Below, piece after piece: positions 8,906 through 18,134 of a stretch of DNA of 64,000 nucleotides; position 1 is the stretch's first letter, and every line of letters begins with the position of its first letter. Position numbers and translations under genes: made by a program. This stretch comes from a bacterium (GTDB lineage: Bacteria; Hinthialibacterota; Hinthialibacteria; H5-UNCL2): the NCBI GenBank assembly GCA_015075175.1, contig JABTUV010000019.1, forward strand, positions 8,397 to 72,396. Direction: 5' to 3'. The notes under the pieces are model-generated. The model ran no database searches. It saw only the letters and a program-made list of their open reading frames with translations, and was not told where the DNA came from.

Positions 8906-11219
8906 CCGCGCGCGAGCGGCGTTTGCGCTCCTGTCGGGCGCCGGCGGCGCGGAACGCGAGGAGCGCCTTGCCTGCGGCCTCTTTCTGGCCCAGCTCTATC
9001 GCAAGAGCGATCTCTTCGGCAAGGCGGAGGAAGTCTACCGGCAACTGCTGGAGGAATTCCCCGGCGACGACGAGCATCCCGCGCCGGCGTTCGCGCCGCT
9101 GGTTTCGCTGTACCGCGACAAGGGCGAGGAGGATCGACTCTGCCAGTTGTGTCTCTCGCTGGCGGAGAAGAGCGGCGGTCGCGGCCATTTCCGCCGGCAG
9201 ATCGAGTATCTGCGGCAGATGCTGAAGCTGCGCGAGGACGATGTGGAGGCGCGGCGGCGGCTGCCCGGCGCGTATTATGCCGCGGGCGACTTCGAGCATG
9301 CGCTGGCCGAGCGCGTCAACCTGGCCATTCTTTACCTGCGGCAGAACCAGCCGGTGCAGGCGCTGGAGACGATCCGCGACATCCTGCGGCAGGACCCGGA
9401 GCACTCGGTGATACTGGAGCTCCTGGACGTGCTGGTGGAAGAAGAGGCGCTGCGCGGGGCGGTGCTGGACGCGGTGAAGGGGCAGATACGGGAGTTCATG
9501 CAGGAGTCTCCCGAGCGGGCGCGGGCGCTGCTCCTGTCGGCGGGCAAGTGGGCGGGATTGGACCGGTCGCTGGCGCCGCTCCTGGCGGCGGCGTGGGCGG
9601 CTGTGGGCGACCGCGAGGAGGCGGTGCGGTGGGGGCTTGCCTGGGCCGAGTCGGTCGCGGGCGAGAAGGGGGACGCCTCCGCGCTGGGGCCGCTGCGGCA
9701 GGTGCTGGCCTGGGACCCCAAGAATCCCGAGGTGGCGGATCGCATCCAGCGGGTGGAAGGGGCGCTCACCGTACAGCGCGCCGAGGCGCGCCACATGTCG
9801 CTGTGGCAGTCTTCGCTGTTGCTTTTTGCGGAGGAGCGATGGTCGGAGGCGGCGGCGGGCTTCTCCGAGCTTCTTTCCCTGTCGCCGGACGATGCCGAGG
9901 TGAAGTTGCGGCTGGCGCAGGCGCTGTCGCGGCTGGGGCGGGCGGGATCGGAGGCCGATCGGGAGCGGGCGGCGGGGCTGTTTCTGGAGCTGGCCGAGCA
10001 TGAAGACCGGCGGGGCGCGGCGGCGCGGGCCGAGGAACATCTGGACAGCGCGGTGGCGCTTCTGCCCGACAGCCTGTCGGTGCGGAACGCGCAGCTGGAG
10101 TTCCTGTCGCGGCGGGGCGAGGCGGCGGCCCTCACGCGCGCCCACGCCGAATTGGCCGCCCTATACCTGCAGGCGGGCGACGAGGAACGGGCGCTCTCCG
10201 CCTATCGTGCCGCTTTGGCGCTGGCGCCGGAGCGCGTGGACCTCTTGGCGGCGACCGCCGATCTCCTGGCGCGCCGGAATCAGTTCTCGGAGGCGCGCGA
10301 TCTTTTCCTGCAACTGGCCGAGCGCGAACTGGCGGGCCATCGCATCATGGCGGCGATTTCGGCCTACCAGCGGGCGCTTTCGTTCCGGCCGGACGATGCC
10401 GAGGTGTTGGACCGGCTGGCGGAGGCGTACGTGGCCAAGGGCGAGTTGTCGTCGGCGCTGGCGCAACGGCGGCGGCGGATCGCGCTCTTGCGGGAGCAGG
10501 GCCGCCGCGAGGAGATGCTGGCGGAGTACGCGCGGCTGGCGCAACTGGACGAAGAGAACGCGCAACTCCTGGTCGAGTGGGCGGAGGCGCTGCGCGAGGC
10601 GGACCGGCCGGGGGAGGCGGTGGAGAAGTTGCGCGGCGCGGCGGAGAAATACCGCGGGCGGGAACTGCTGGGCAAGGCGGCGGAAATCTATCGGGGCCTC
10701 TTTGAAGAGAATTCGCGCGAGCTCGAGGCGGGTTTGCTGCTGGCGCGCTGCCATGCCGACATGGGCCAGGCCGAGGCGGCGGCGGGGGTGCTCGTGGAGG
10801 TAGCGCGGCGGGCGCTGGCGGTGGGAGAGGCGGCGCGCGCCGAGGAATCGCTGCGCAAGGCGCTGGAGGCTCATCCCCGCAGCCGTGCCGCGCGCCGCGC
10901 CCTGGCCGATTTCTTCGCCGGCCGCGGCCAGCAAACCGACGCGATTCTCTGGCTCATGCAGCTGGCGGCGCTGCATCGGGAGAGCGGTTCCCCCGACCGC
11001 GCCGCCGAGGTCTACGCCGAGGTGCTCGAGCACGATCCCGACCATGAGCCGGCCTGCCGGCAGCTGTTGCGCTGCCTGGAGGAGACCGGCGAGGAGAAGC
11101 GCAGATTGGCGACGCTGGAGCGGCTGGCGGGAATTCACGAGCGACGCGGTGCAACTGAAACGGCCTTGGAGGAGTATCTGGCGCTGGTGGATCATTTTCT
11201 GGCGGCGGCGGAGGGCTGA
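8742..11219 (+). CDS. Giant TPR protein, C-terminal segment
   Basis: Repeat-containing sequence begins near 8908 (AAFALLSGAGGAEREERLA) and runs cleanly to the TGA at 11217-11219, about 770 residues of TPR pairs ending ALEEYLALVDHFLAAAEG. The nominal start at 8742 lies in another frame of the preceding segment and is not a true start. Hexamer repeats begin eight bases past the stop. Taken with the three upstream pieces this closes one gene of 9.2 kb interrupted by three single-base-type shifts. Confidence 0.7.
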   Translation: MPRWRGRPSCTRRRATRRRLRRCCGAWRRCMSAPVICARWAGPAGASGAWRPSIARARAAFALLSGAGGAEREERLACGLFLAQLYRKSDLFGKAEEVYRQLLEEFPGDDEHPAPAFAPLVSLYRDKGEEDRLCQLCLSLAEKSGGRGHFRRQIEYLRQMLKLREDDVEARRRLPGAYYAAGDFEHALAERVNLAILYLRQNQPVQALETIRDILRQDPEHSVILELLDVLVEEEALRGAVLDAVKGQIREFMQESPERARALLLSAGKWAGLDRSLAPLLAAAWAAVGDREEAVRWGLAWAESVAGEKGDASALGPLRQVLAWDPKNPEVADRIQRVEGALTVQRAEARHMSLWQSSLLLFAEERWSEAAAGFSELLSLSPDDAEVKLRLAQALSRLGRAGSEADRERAAGLFLELAEHEDRRGAAARAEEHLDSAVALLPDSLSVRNAQLEFLSRRGEAAALTRAHAELAALYLQAGDEERALSAYRAALALAPERVDLLAATADLLARRNQFSEARDLFLQLAERELAGHRIMAAISAYQRALSFRPDDAEVLDRLAEAYVAKGELSSALAQRRRRIALLREQGRREEMLAEYARLAQLDEENAQLLVEWAEALREADRPGEAVEKLRGAAEKYRGRELLGKAAEIYRGLFEENSRELEAGLLLARCHADMGQAEAAAGVLVEVARRALAVGEAARAEESLRKALEAHPRSRAARRALADFFAGRGQQTDAILWLMQLAALHRESGSPDRAAEVYAEVLEHDPDHEPACRQLLRCLEETGEEKRRLATLERLAGIHERRGATETALEEYLALVDHFLAAAEG

Positions 11220-11226
11220 CAATGTT

Positions 11227-11291
11227 TCTTACTCTTACTCTTAATCTTACTCTTAATCTTAATCTTGCTCTTGCTCTTACTCTTAATCTTA
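11227..11291. repeat. Hexamer array, CTTACT/CTTAAT/CTTGCT units
   Basis: About eleven degenerate 6-bp units (consensus CTTRYT) directly downstream of the TPR stop. It is the reverse-complement orientation of the AAGAGT/AAGATT arrays at 11882, 20468 and 44131. Confidence 0.85.
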
Positions 11292-11332
11292 TTGACGACG
11301 GCAAAAGCAGTGGAACATCGCGCGGAAGAGCG

Positions 11333-11369
11333 ATAGGACCTATGGGACCCATGGGACGTATGGGACGCA
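11333..11369. repeat. Nonamer array, GGACCTATG-type units
   Basis: Four 9-bp units (GGACCTATG, GGACCCATG, GGACGTATG, GGACGCACG). Related nonamers occur at 30058, 47143 and 54676, always between genes. Confidence 0.75.
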
Positions 11370-11492
11370 CGCCGCGGGATTCCATTGTTTGTGCAGCGAT
11401 CAATAATCTTGCTCCCAATCTCTTCCTCAACCGCAACCGTGCTACATTCGCGCCTTCAAGTCAGAGCGGAATTCTCCATAGGTACCCATGCT

Positions 11493-11861
11493 ATGCAATT
11501 TGACCACGAGAAGCTGAACGTTTACAGGGCGAGCCTGGATTTCAACCGCCGGATCGGCGAAATGGTCGGAACCTTGCGCGACTGCAATCGCCACGTACGC
11601 GACCAACTGGCGCGAGCGGCGCTGTCGATCTCGCTCAATATCGCGGAGGGAAACGGCAGAAGATTGCAGGGAGAGCGCAGGCGGTTCTTTGAGATTGCGC
11701 GTGGATCGGCGCTGGAGTGCGCAGCGGCGCTGGACGTGCTCGCCGTGTCGGGCGTGTGTCGGACGGAGGATGTTGATCCGTGCAAGGCCTTGCTTGTCGA
11801 GATCGTCTCGATGCTGACGAAGATGGCCGGTCCCGTGCACCGCGCGGGACGGGAGGAGTGA
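11493..11861 (+). CDS. Four-helix-bundle protein (S23/IVP family)
   Basis: 122 residues, ATG 11493, matching the four-helix-bundle family named after proteins encoded in 23S rRNA intervening sequences (TIGR02436). Diagnostic pieces are the N-terminal FDHEKLNVYRASLDF, QLARAALSISLNIAEGNGR at mid-length, and FFEIARGSALECAAALDV. The molecular role of the family is not established. It stands alone between two TPR blocks and two hexamer arrays, with a nonamer array upstream, so it looks like a small inserted unit. An upstream extension to 11385 is open but lacks conserved sequence. Confidence 0.85.
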   Translation: MQFDHEKLNVYRASLDFNRRIGEMVGTLRDCNRHVRDQLARAALSISLNIAEGNGRRLQGERRRFFEIARGSALECAAALDVLAVSGVCRTEDVDPCKALLVEIVSMLTKMAGPVHRAGREE

Positions 11862-11881
11862 GGACGCTTGAGGGCAGGGGA

Positions 11882-12023
11882 GAGATTAGGAGTAGGAGTA
11901 GGAGTAAGAGCAAGATTAAGAGCAAGATTAAGAGCAAGAGCAAGAGCAAGAGCAAGAGCAAGAGCAAGATTAAGAGTAAGAGTAAGAGTAAGAGTAAGAT
12001 TAAGATTAAGATTAGGATCAAGA
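11882..12023. repeat. Hexamer array, AAGAGC/AAGATT/AAGAGT units
   Basis: About 23 consecutive 6-bp units beginning 20 bases after the four-helix-bundle stop. Translation gives only KSKIKSK or LALALN runs, so it is not coding. It is the longest array here together with that at 20468. Confidence 0.9.
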
Positions 12024-12030
12024 TGGGCGC

Positions 12031-12600
12031 GTGCGAGGAGATTCACGCACCATGGGAGTCTTGAACCAACCAATGGGACCGGCCAGTAACAGCCCCGCAT
12101 GGTGGAAGCGTTGCGGCCCTGAGCGAGCCGAGGCGCTGGCGCCGGGGCGGCCCGACATTACCGAGAGACTTGCGCGGGCGCACGAGCTTCTGGGGCGGCA
12201 CGACTCGGCGACGCAGTACCGGCTGCTGTCGGCGCGGCAGTGGGAGGAACATGGAGAGGCCGAGGCGGCGGAGCGGACGTATCGCGCGGTTTTGGAGCGG
12301 GAACCGGCGCACGCAGTGGCAGGGCAGTGCCTCATGGATCTCCTGCTGGACTCGGGTCGGGAGGCGGAAGCGGGAGAGTTGATCCTGGCGTGCGCGGAAC
12401 GGCTGGCGGATCGCGGTGAAGTGGCGCGGGCGATCGAGGTTGTCCGACGGGGCCTGGAGCGGGTTCCGGAGGCTGCGCTGGAACGGCGGCTGGCGGAGCT
12501 TGGAGGAGCGGGCGCGGGCGCTGACGCCGCCCAAGCGCCCCTGAAACTGGCGCGGGCAGGCGGGCGCCGGGCGGAGGATGGATGCGATAACCTTACTGGC
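12031..12600 (+). pseudogene. Second TPR block, fragment 1
   Basis: TPR sequence is clear from about 12121 (ERAEALAPGRPDITERLARA) to about 12540 (EAALERRLAELGG), then degenerates where the frame shifts. The N-terminus is unclear: ATG 12099 opens MVEALRP and stops at once, with the TPR frame taking over. The block may have been the continuation of the first TPR gene or a separate paralogue; the hexamer array ends just upstream. Confidence 0.55.
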
Positions 12601-12840
12601 GCGCGCGCGCGCTGGCGCCGGAGGCCAACGAGACGACTACCGAGCCGGCTGAGTTGCTGGCGGAGGAAGGTCAGCTGGCGGAGGCGCGCCGCCTCTATGT
12701 TTCTCTGGCCGACGGCGCGGAACACCGCCTGGCCTGGGACGAGGCTTTGGGCTGGCTGGCGCGGGCGGAGGCGCTGGGCGAGCCGCCGCCACTGCTCTTG
12801 TCGCGGCTGGCGGAGGCGGCCCGCGCGCCGACCGACCTGA
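12601..12840 (+). pseudogene. Second TPR block, fragment 2
   Basis: In a different frame from fragment 1 the TPR sequence resumes (ALAPEANETTTEPAELLAEE, then AEARRLYVSLADGAEHRLAW, GWLARAEALGEPPPLLLSRL). It is lost again near 12835, after which residues typical of TPRs switch frames twice (EEARRALARLADVYESL, then MAETLRRLLELSPDDVAGAR). Confidence 0.5.
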
Positions 12841-14735
12841 GGAGGCGCGACGCGCGCTGGCCCGCCTGGCGGATGTTTACGAGTCGCTCTCAACACGCGG
12901 CAGATGGCGGAGACGCTGCGGCGGCTATTGGAACTGTCTCCCGACGACGTAGCGGGCGCGCGTCTGGCGGAAGCCTTCCACGCCATGGTACACCCCGGCC
13001 AGGCGGAGCAGCAACTGCTGTAGGCGGCGCTGCAGGAAGCGCAGACGGGGGCGACCGAACGCGCACTTGTACTCTTGCGCCAGGCGTACCAGTGGGCGCC
13101 GGAGGACGCGGGGGTGGTCGAGGCGTTAGTAGACGCCCTGGAGGCGGCGGGCAAGCGCGAGGAGGCGGCGGAGGTTTGCCTGGAGCGGGCGAGAGGCATG
13201 CATCTGCCGCGCCAGGCGTCGCAGATCGAAGAGCTGTGCGGGCGCGCGCTGGAGTTGGCGCCCGAGTGTGCCGCGGCGCGCGAGCGGCGGGTGGAGGCGC
13301 TGGCGGCGCTGGGTCGGCGCGAGGAGGCCGCCGAGTCGGCCCTGGGTCTGGCGCACTTGCGCGAGCGCGAAGGCGCCCTGCCGCAGGCGGAGAGCTGGGT
13401 GCAACGCGCCCGCCAGTTGGTCCCCGAGCACCCCGCCGCGCGTGAATTGCTCTTCAACCTCCTGGAACAGTCCGGCGATGCCGAGCGCTTGCAGCGGCAA
13501 GTCCTGGAGGAGGTGGGCGATCTCACCGCGCTGGGGCGGCGCCTGGAGGCGCTGCAACTGCTGGCGTGGGGGGCCGGGAAGTTTCCCGACTCGGAAGCGA
13601 TCCTGCGGCGACGGCTGGAGTTGGCGGAGCAAAGCGAGGATGCCGCCCTGGTGGGCGCGACGCTGGCCGGGTTGGCGCAGTTATACGCGAGGCGGCCCGC
13701 TTCGCCCGAGGCGCTGTCGGTGTTTGCGCAGCGCGCGCGGCTGATGCCCGAGGACCGCCCCGCGGCAGAGCAGTGGCTGGTCTGCGCGGAGGCTCTGAAC
13801 GCCGCTTCCGCGATCCAGGAGGCCCGCCAGCACCTGGTCGGGGTGTTGCGGCGGGCCGGGGACCGGCAGGCGCTGCTGGCGCAACTGGAGCGCTTGATCG
13901 CGGCGCGTCCCGACGATCTCACACTCCTGGAGGAGCGCTTGGCGGTCGCCGGAGCGGAGGCGCCGGTGGAGATGCAGACGGCTTGGCGGCGCGAGTTGGC
14001 GGAGGCCGCGTTTCGCGCGGGACTGTACGGCAAGGCGATGGAGGTCTACGGCCGGATGGCCGAAGCGGAGCCGCTGGCGGTGGTGTGGCACGAGCAGCGG
14101 GCGCTGTGCGCGTTGAAGCTGGGCAGTCCGGCGGACGCGGTAGCGGCGTATCGCGCGGGGGCGGCGAAGTTGTGGGAGGAGGGCCGTGCGGCGGAAGCGT
14201 ACGGCCTACTGGCGCGAGCCATCGCGTTGGCGCCGGCGCAGCCGGCCTTGCGCGCCGAGGAGGTCGAGCTGCTCTTGGCGCTGGATGAGCCGGGCCGGGC
14301 GGCGGCGAGCCTGCGCGAGCTGTCGGCGCTCTTGGCGCGCGAGGGATCGTTGGAGAAGGCCGTGGCGGCCTTGGCGCGGGCCGTCAAACTGCTTCCCGAC
14401 GAGCCGGCCCTGCGCGTGGAATTGATCGACCTTTATCGCCGCGCGGGCATGACGGAAGCGGCGGGCGAGGCGGCGCGCGCCCACGCGCGGAGCTGTTACG
14501 AAGCGGGACGGCTGGAGGAGGCGCTGGAGATGCTGGAGCGTGCCGTGGCGGTCGACGAACACCACCGGCCGACGCTGCTTCTGCGCATTGAGTGGCTGGT
14601 GGAAGCGGGCCGGAAGGAGGAGGCGGCTCGCGCCGCGCTCGAGCTGTCCCAGCGCGAGCGCCAGCAAGGCCAACTGGCCGAGGCGCGCGAGACGCTCGCT
14701 CGCGCGGCAGCCCGGATCACGGCTCACTGGAACGG
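12841..14735 (+). pseudogene. Second TPR block, fragment 3 with in-frame TAG
   Basis: From about 12900 one frame reads TPR sequence through AGARLAEAFHAMVHPGQAEQ and QLL, meets TAG at 13021-13023, then continues in the same frame as AALQEAQTGATERALVLLRQ and on for about 570 residues of regular TPRs (for example GRLEEALEMLERAVAVDEHH). The stop is a substitution, not a shift, which argues for genuine decay. ATG 13075 is the first internal start downstream but has no obvious ribosome binding site. The TPR frame fails near 14735. Confidence 0.6.
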
Positions 14736-15836
14736 CGTGGCGCCAGATGGAGCCGACACGCCGAAGTATCGCCGGCGTTCGGGGCTTTGGAGCGGATCGA
14801 GATGGCGAATCGGTTGCTGGCGCAAGGCTGGACCGAGGCCGCCGTACCGACTTCGAGGAGATGCTGTCGCAGCCGGACAACCTGGAGGTGCGGGCCGGGC
14901 TGGCGGCGGCCTACCGAGCTTGCGGACGGCTGGCGGAGGCGGCGGAGCTATGCTGTCGCTGGCGCGCGTGACGCGGAGCGGGCAGCCCTGCCGGCGGCGA
15001 TGCGGCAGTTGGAGGAGGTCCTGGCATTTCTGCCCAATCATCAGCCGGCGCTGGAGCAGTTGTGCGCGCTGGCGGAACGCACGCATCCACGCAAGGCGCT
15101 GGAGTATCTGGTGCGATTGGCGGAAGCGCGCGCGGCCGCGGGGCAGTGGAGCGCGGCGGCGGAGACCTATCGGCGCGCGCTGGCCGAACACCTGGACCAT
15201 CTCCCGCCTGGCAGGGGCTGGCGGAGGCGTTCCTGGCGGACGGCCGGGCCGAGGAGGCCGTGCGCGCACATCTGGAGGCCGCCCGCCACCGCGAAGCGCA
15301 CTTCAATGGCGGGCAGGCGATGGAGCATTGCCGCAAGGCGCCGGCCATCCGGCCTGATTGCGTGGAAGCGGAAGAGCGGCTGGTCGCGCTCTACGGGCAG
15401 CTGGGCGGGCCGACGAGGTCGAGGCGCACCTGTTGCGTGCGTCGGTTTCTGGAGCGGAGGGGGACGGCTCGCGGGCGGCCCGGCTTGAAGAGCATCCCCG
15501 GCGCGCCGGAGGCTCGCCGGTGCGCGCGCGGCTGTTGGTTTCTATCAGGGCTGGGTCGCAGGGAGGACTGGTCGAGCAGCATCTGGTGTTGGCGCGGCTG
15601 TACGCGCAGCGCGGGGACGAGGCGTCGGCGGAGGGGCAGTACGCGGCGGTGTTGACGCTGGAGGAGGGGAACGTGGCGGCGCACGAGGCGTTGGCGGCGG
15701 CCGGCCTGGCGGCGGGCGGCGGCGAGGCCGCCGACCACTTCACCGCCCTCGCCGAGCGCTTCCGCCGCGAGGGCATCAGGGACGCGCGCTCGACTACTAT
15801 CGCCGCGCGCTCGAGTGTATTCCCGACGATCCGGCC
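14736..15836 (+). pseudogene. Second TPR block, fragment 4, multiply frameshifted
   Basis: TPR-like pieces alternate among all three frames: ALERIEMANRLLAQGWTEAA, then DNLEVRAGLAAAYRACGRLA, LEEVLAFLPNHQPALEQLCA, KALEYLVRLAEARAAAGQWS, AFLADGRAEEAVRAHLEAAR, and VEQHLVLARLYAQRGDEASA. At least five shifts occur in 1.1 kb, the densest damage in the window. Confidence 0.6.
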
Positions 15837-16838
15837 TTGCGTGAAGCGGTGGCGGCGGCATACGTGGAGGAAGGCTCGCCCGCCAAGGCGGTCAACGAGT
15901 TCATCCTGGTGGGCGACGTGCACTTCCGCAACCGCGCCTACGAGGAGGCGCTGGCGGTGTATCGGCGGGCGCTCGAGCTGGGGCCGGACAATCTGCGCAC
16001 GCTGGGCAAGCTGGTCTCGGCCTACGAAGCGGCGGGAGAGGTGGAAGCGGCGGCGGAAGTGCTGTTTGACATGGCGGACATCTACGCTCGGCGGAGCCTG
16101 ACGTGGAAGTCGCGGGAGGCGGCGACTCGGGCGCTGCGGCTGGCGCCGGGCGAGGCGGTGTTGCGGCGTTACCTGGAGCGCAGCGCGGTGGCGGGTGAGC
16201 TGGCATCCGCGGTCGCCGCGGTGGAAGAACTGATGCCGTTTTTCCCGCGCCGGTTTCAAGGGCGGGCGCGCGAGCTGTTGGCGGAAGGCGGGCGGGGCGG
16301 GCGCGCGCCGACGGAGGCGCGCCCGCAGGCGGCGTCGTCCTTTGGACAGCCGGCCTGGCAGGCGTTTCGTGATCCGTCGCCGGCCGCGGGTGCACCGGCG
16401 CCTCCCCATGGCCACGGTCGCGCGCCCGAGCCTCCGGCCCCGAGCGAGTCGGGGGCCGATCCGCGCCGGACGTTGGTCGAGGCGCTGCATCTCTTCTCGC
16501 GCCGCCGCTACAGTCGCGCCCTGGCCAAACTGGACGAGGTCGCCGGCCTGCCGCGTGCCGGCCTCTCGCAGAACGACCTGGCCGATCTCTTCTCCGCCAA
16601 GGGGCAGTGCCTGATTGAACTGGGGTATCCCCGGGACGCCATCGAGCCGTTCGAGTCCGGCCTGTCGCTGTCGGGTCTGGACGCGGAGCGCGAGATGTCG
16701 CTGCAATACGGGCTGGCGCGGGCATTGGAGGAGAGCGGGGACCGTGAAAGGGCGATGGATCTTTACAAGTGGGTATACTTGAAGGACGCGTCCTATCGCG
16801 ACGTGAAGATCCGGCTCTTGTGGTCGAAGAAGAAGTAG
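15837..16838 (+). CDS. Second TPR block, intact C-terminal segment
   Basis: 333 open codons. Residues 1-130 are TPRs (KAVNEFILVGDVHFRNRAYE and following). A Pro/Ala-rich linker (about 145-205) leads to a final helical domain, LVEALHLFSRRRYSRALAKL through MDLYKWVYLKDASYRDVKIR, ending at TAG 16836-16838. The segment probably represents the C-terminus of the second TPR protein; whether it is translated alone is doubtful because its start is only the end of the preceding shift. It converges with the minus-strand gene at 16845 with six bases between stops. Confidence 0.6.
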   Translation: MREAVAAAYVEEGSPAKAVNEFILVGDVHFRNRAYEEALAVYRRALELGPDNLRTLGKLVSAYEAAGEVEAAAEVLFDMADIYARRSLTWKSREAATRALRLAPGEAVLRRYLERSAVAGELASAVAAVEELMPFFPRRFQGRARELLAEGGRGGRAPTEARPQAASSFGQPAWQAFRDPSPAAGAPAPPHGHGRAPEPPAPSESGADPRRTLVEALHLFSRRRYSRALAKLDEVAGLPRAGLSQNDLADLFSAKGQCLIELGYPRDAIEPFESGLSLSGLDAEREMSLQYGLARALEESGDRERAMDLYKWVYLKDASYRDVKIRLLWSKKK

Positions 16839-16844
16839 GCGGGA

Positions 16845-17639
16845 TCAGTCGCCGCGCAGGCGCGGCGCCAGGACGGGGCCGGCGGGGCGTGGGCGCGGGG
16901 GCGGCGCCTTTTCCCCCTCTCCCACGTCCAGGTAGAAAAGCCCCATGGCGAAAGCCCACAACGCGAACAGCGGCACGTAGGCGACCGCTCCGTAGAGTCG
17001 CAACTCCGGGTCATTGGCGAAGGCCCGCGCGCCCGCCGTCATGGTCGCCCCCGCCGCCCACGGCAGGAGGCTGAACCACCACAGCCAGCGGGGGTATCTG
17101 GGGTCCCGCAGGCACAACAGGTTCAGAAGCAGACCCGCGATCCACAGGAACGTGTTGCCCACCAGCACCAGGTGCTGGCCCATGCTCTCGGGCATGGAAA
17201 TCCAATAGTAATGCTGCTGCACCAACGTGGCCTGCGCCTGCCGGTGCAGGAGGAGCAGTTCTTCCGCCATCGCCGGCATCTTCATGATCCCGACCAGCGC
17301 GCACACCCACACCGCGATGATGCCGAACCCTCCCACGACCAACACGGAGGAGCCCAGCGGCCCCACACCGGGTCGGATGCGGTTGGTCACGAGGGAGAAG
17401 AAGATGAGTTGCAGGGTCGTCGCGGCCAGCACCAGGAACCAACCCAGGCGCCAGTAGAAGCGGTGTTCGTGGACGTAGGTGATGGAGTATTGGGTGGTTT
17501 CACCTACCAGGGTGTAGCCGGGGGAAATCCAGGAGAGGACGCCGATGCCGGCCAGGAGGGAGAAGATGGCGCACAGGTAGGCGATGAAGCGATCCCAGGG
17601 CGAGCGTTCGTAGCCGAAGTAGCCGATCCAGGGTTTCAT
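16845..17639 (-). CDS. Uncharacterised multi-pass membrane protein
   Basis: 264 residues with start MKPWIGYFGYERSPWDRFIA. Longer extensions of this frame run through the YkvA and GntR genes on the other strand and look like shadow sequence. About seven hydrophobic segments (near residues 18-40, 60-80, 95-118, 150-172, 182-202, 212-235) make it an integral inner-membrane protein. The C-terminal tail is Pro/Arg-rich. I recognise no family. Confidence 0.6.
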   Translation of the reverse strand: MKPWIGYFGYERSPWDRFIAYLCAIFSLLAGIGVLSWISPGYTLVGETTQYSITYVHEHRFYWRLGWFLVLAATTLQLIFFSLVTNRIRPGVGPLGSSVLVVGGFGIIAVWVCALVGIMKMPAMAEELLLLHRQAQATLVQQHYYWISMPESMGQHLVLVGNTFLWIAGLLLNLLCLRDPRYPRWLWWFSLLPWAAGATMTAGARAFANDPELRLYGAVAYVPLFALWAFAMGLFYLDVGEGEKAPPPRPRPAGPVLAPRLRGD

Positions 17640-17690
17640 GGATATAAGATACGCGGCGGGGGCAGGAGAATTCAAGGTAGGAAGCGGTTC

Positions 17691-17978
17691 ATGCGAGAGA
17701 GCCTGCGGGAGATTGGGAGAGGACTTAGGGGGCGGTTGCGCTTCTATCGCGTGATCTACAAGGACCCGCGCACGCCGCGGCGCGCGCGGTTTTTTTTCTG
17801 GCTGGCTTTCGGGTACCTGGCCCTGCCGCTTGATCTGATTCCGGATTTCATCCCCGTGCTCGGGCACCTGGACGACGTGGTGGTCGTGCCGCTGCTGCTG
17901 CGGCTGGCGTTGCGGGCGGTTCCGGACGAGGTTTACGCGGCTCATGCGGGGCTTCTGAGGGAAGAGAGCGCACCTTGA
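17691..17978 (+). CDS. YkvA/DUF1232 family membrane protein
   Basis: 95 residues. The diagnostic DUF1232 sequence YLALPLDLIPDFIPVLGHLD lies near residues 40-62 within two short hydrophobic stretches. AGGAAG about 6 bases upstream of ATG 17691 supports this start over longer versions. Function of the family is unknown. It is transcribed divergently from the membrane protein at 16845 across a 51-bp gap. Confidence 0.85.
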   Translation: MRESLREIGRGLRGRLRFYRVIYKDPRTPRRARFFFWLAFGYLALPLDLIPDFIPVLGHLDDVVVVPLLLRLALRAVPDEVYAAHAGLLREESAP

Positions 17979-18000
17979 GGGAGTCCGTGCACGCGGCACA

Positions 18001-18028
18001 CCCTTTTGAGTACCAAAGGGCGGCGCCC
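18001..18028. repeat. Hairpin repeat CCCTTTTGAGTACCAAAGGG
   Basis: Intergenic copy of the palindrome found in frame at 329-355; stem CCCTTT/AAAGGG, then CGGCGCCC. The rest of the 17979-18096 gap shows only a short CGACGAG/CTCGTCG-like palindrome and no gene. Confidence 0.55.
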
Positions 18029-18096
18029 CATGCGTCGGCAGGATACCGACGAGACCAGCGACCGGAGGTCGCCGCGACGAGGGCTGGAATGCTCCC

Positions 18097-18124
18097 TTGA
18101 CGGTCGAGGGGGCGCGGTTACACT
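18097..18124 (+). promoter_or_regulatory. Promoter of the GntR gene, predicts a leaderless mRNA
   Basis: TTGACG, 16-nt spacer, TACACT. The -10 element ends 10 bases before ATG 18135, so transcription should begin within about five bases of the start codon. No Shine-Dalgarno sequence precedes the ATG. Confidence 0.6.
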
Positions 18125-18134
18125 GGTTTTTGCC

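Noticed and set aside
11882-12023. CRISPR array
   Set aside because: Units are six bases and contiguous, with no spacers, leader or cas genes.
11780-12064. Lys/Ser/Ile-rich ORF (KSKSKIKSK) through the hexamer array
   Set aside because: It is only translation of the 6-bp repeat with no ribosome binding site.
13021-13023. Stop-codon readthrough or recoded TAG in the TPR block
   Set aside because: The surrounding region is full of other damage and no recoding element is visible; simple decay is more likely.
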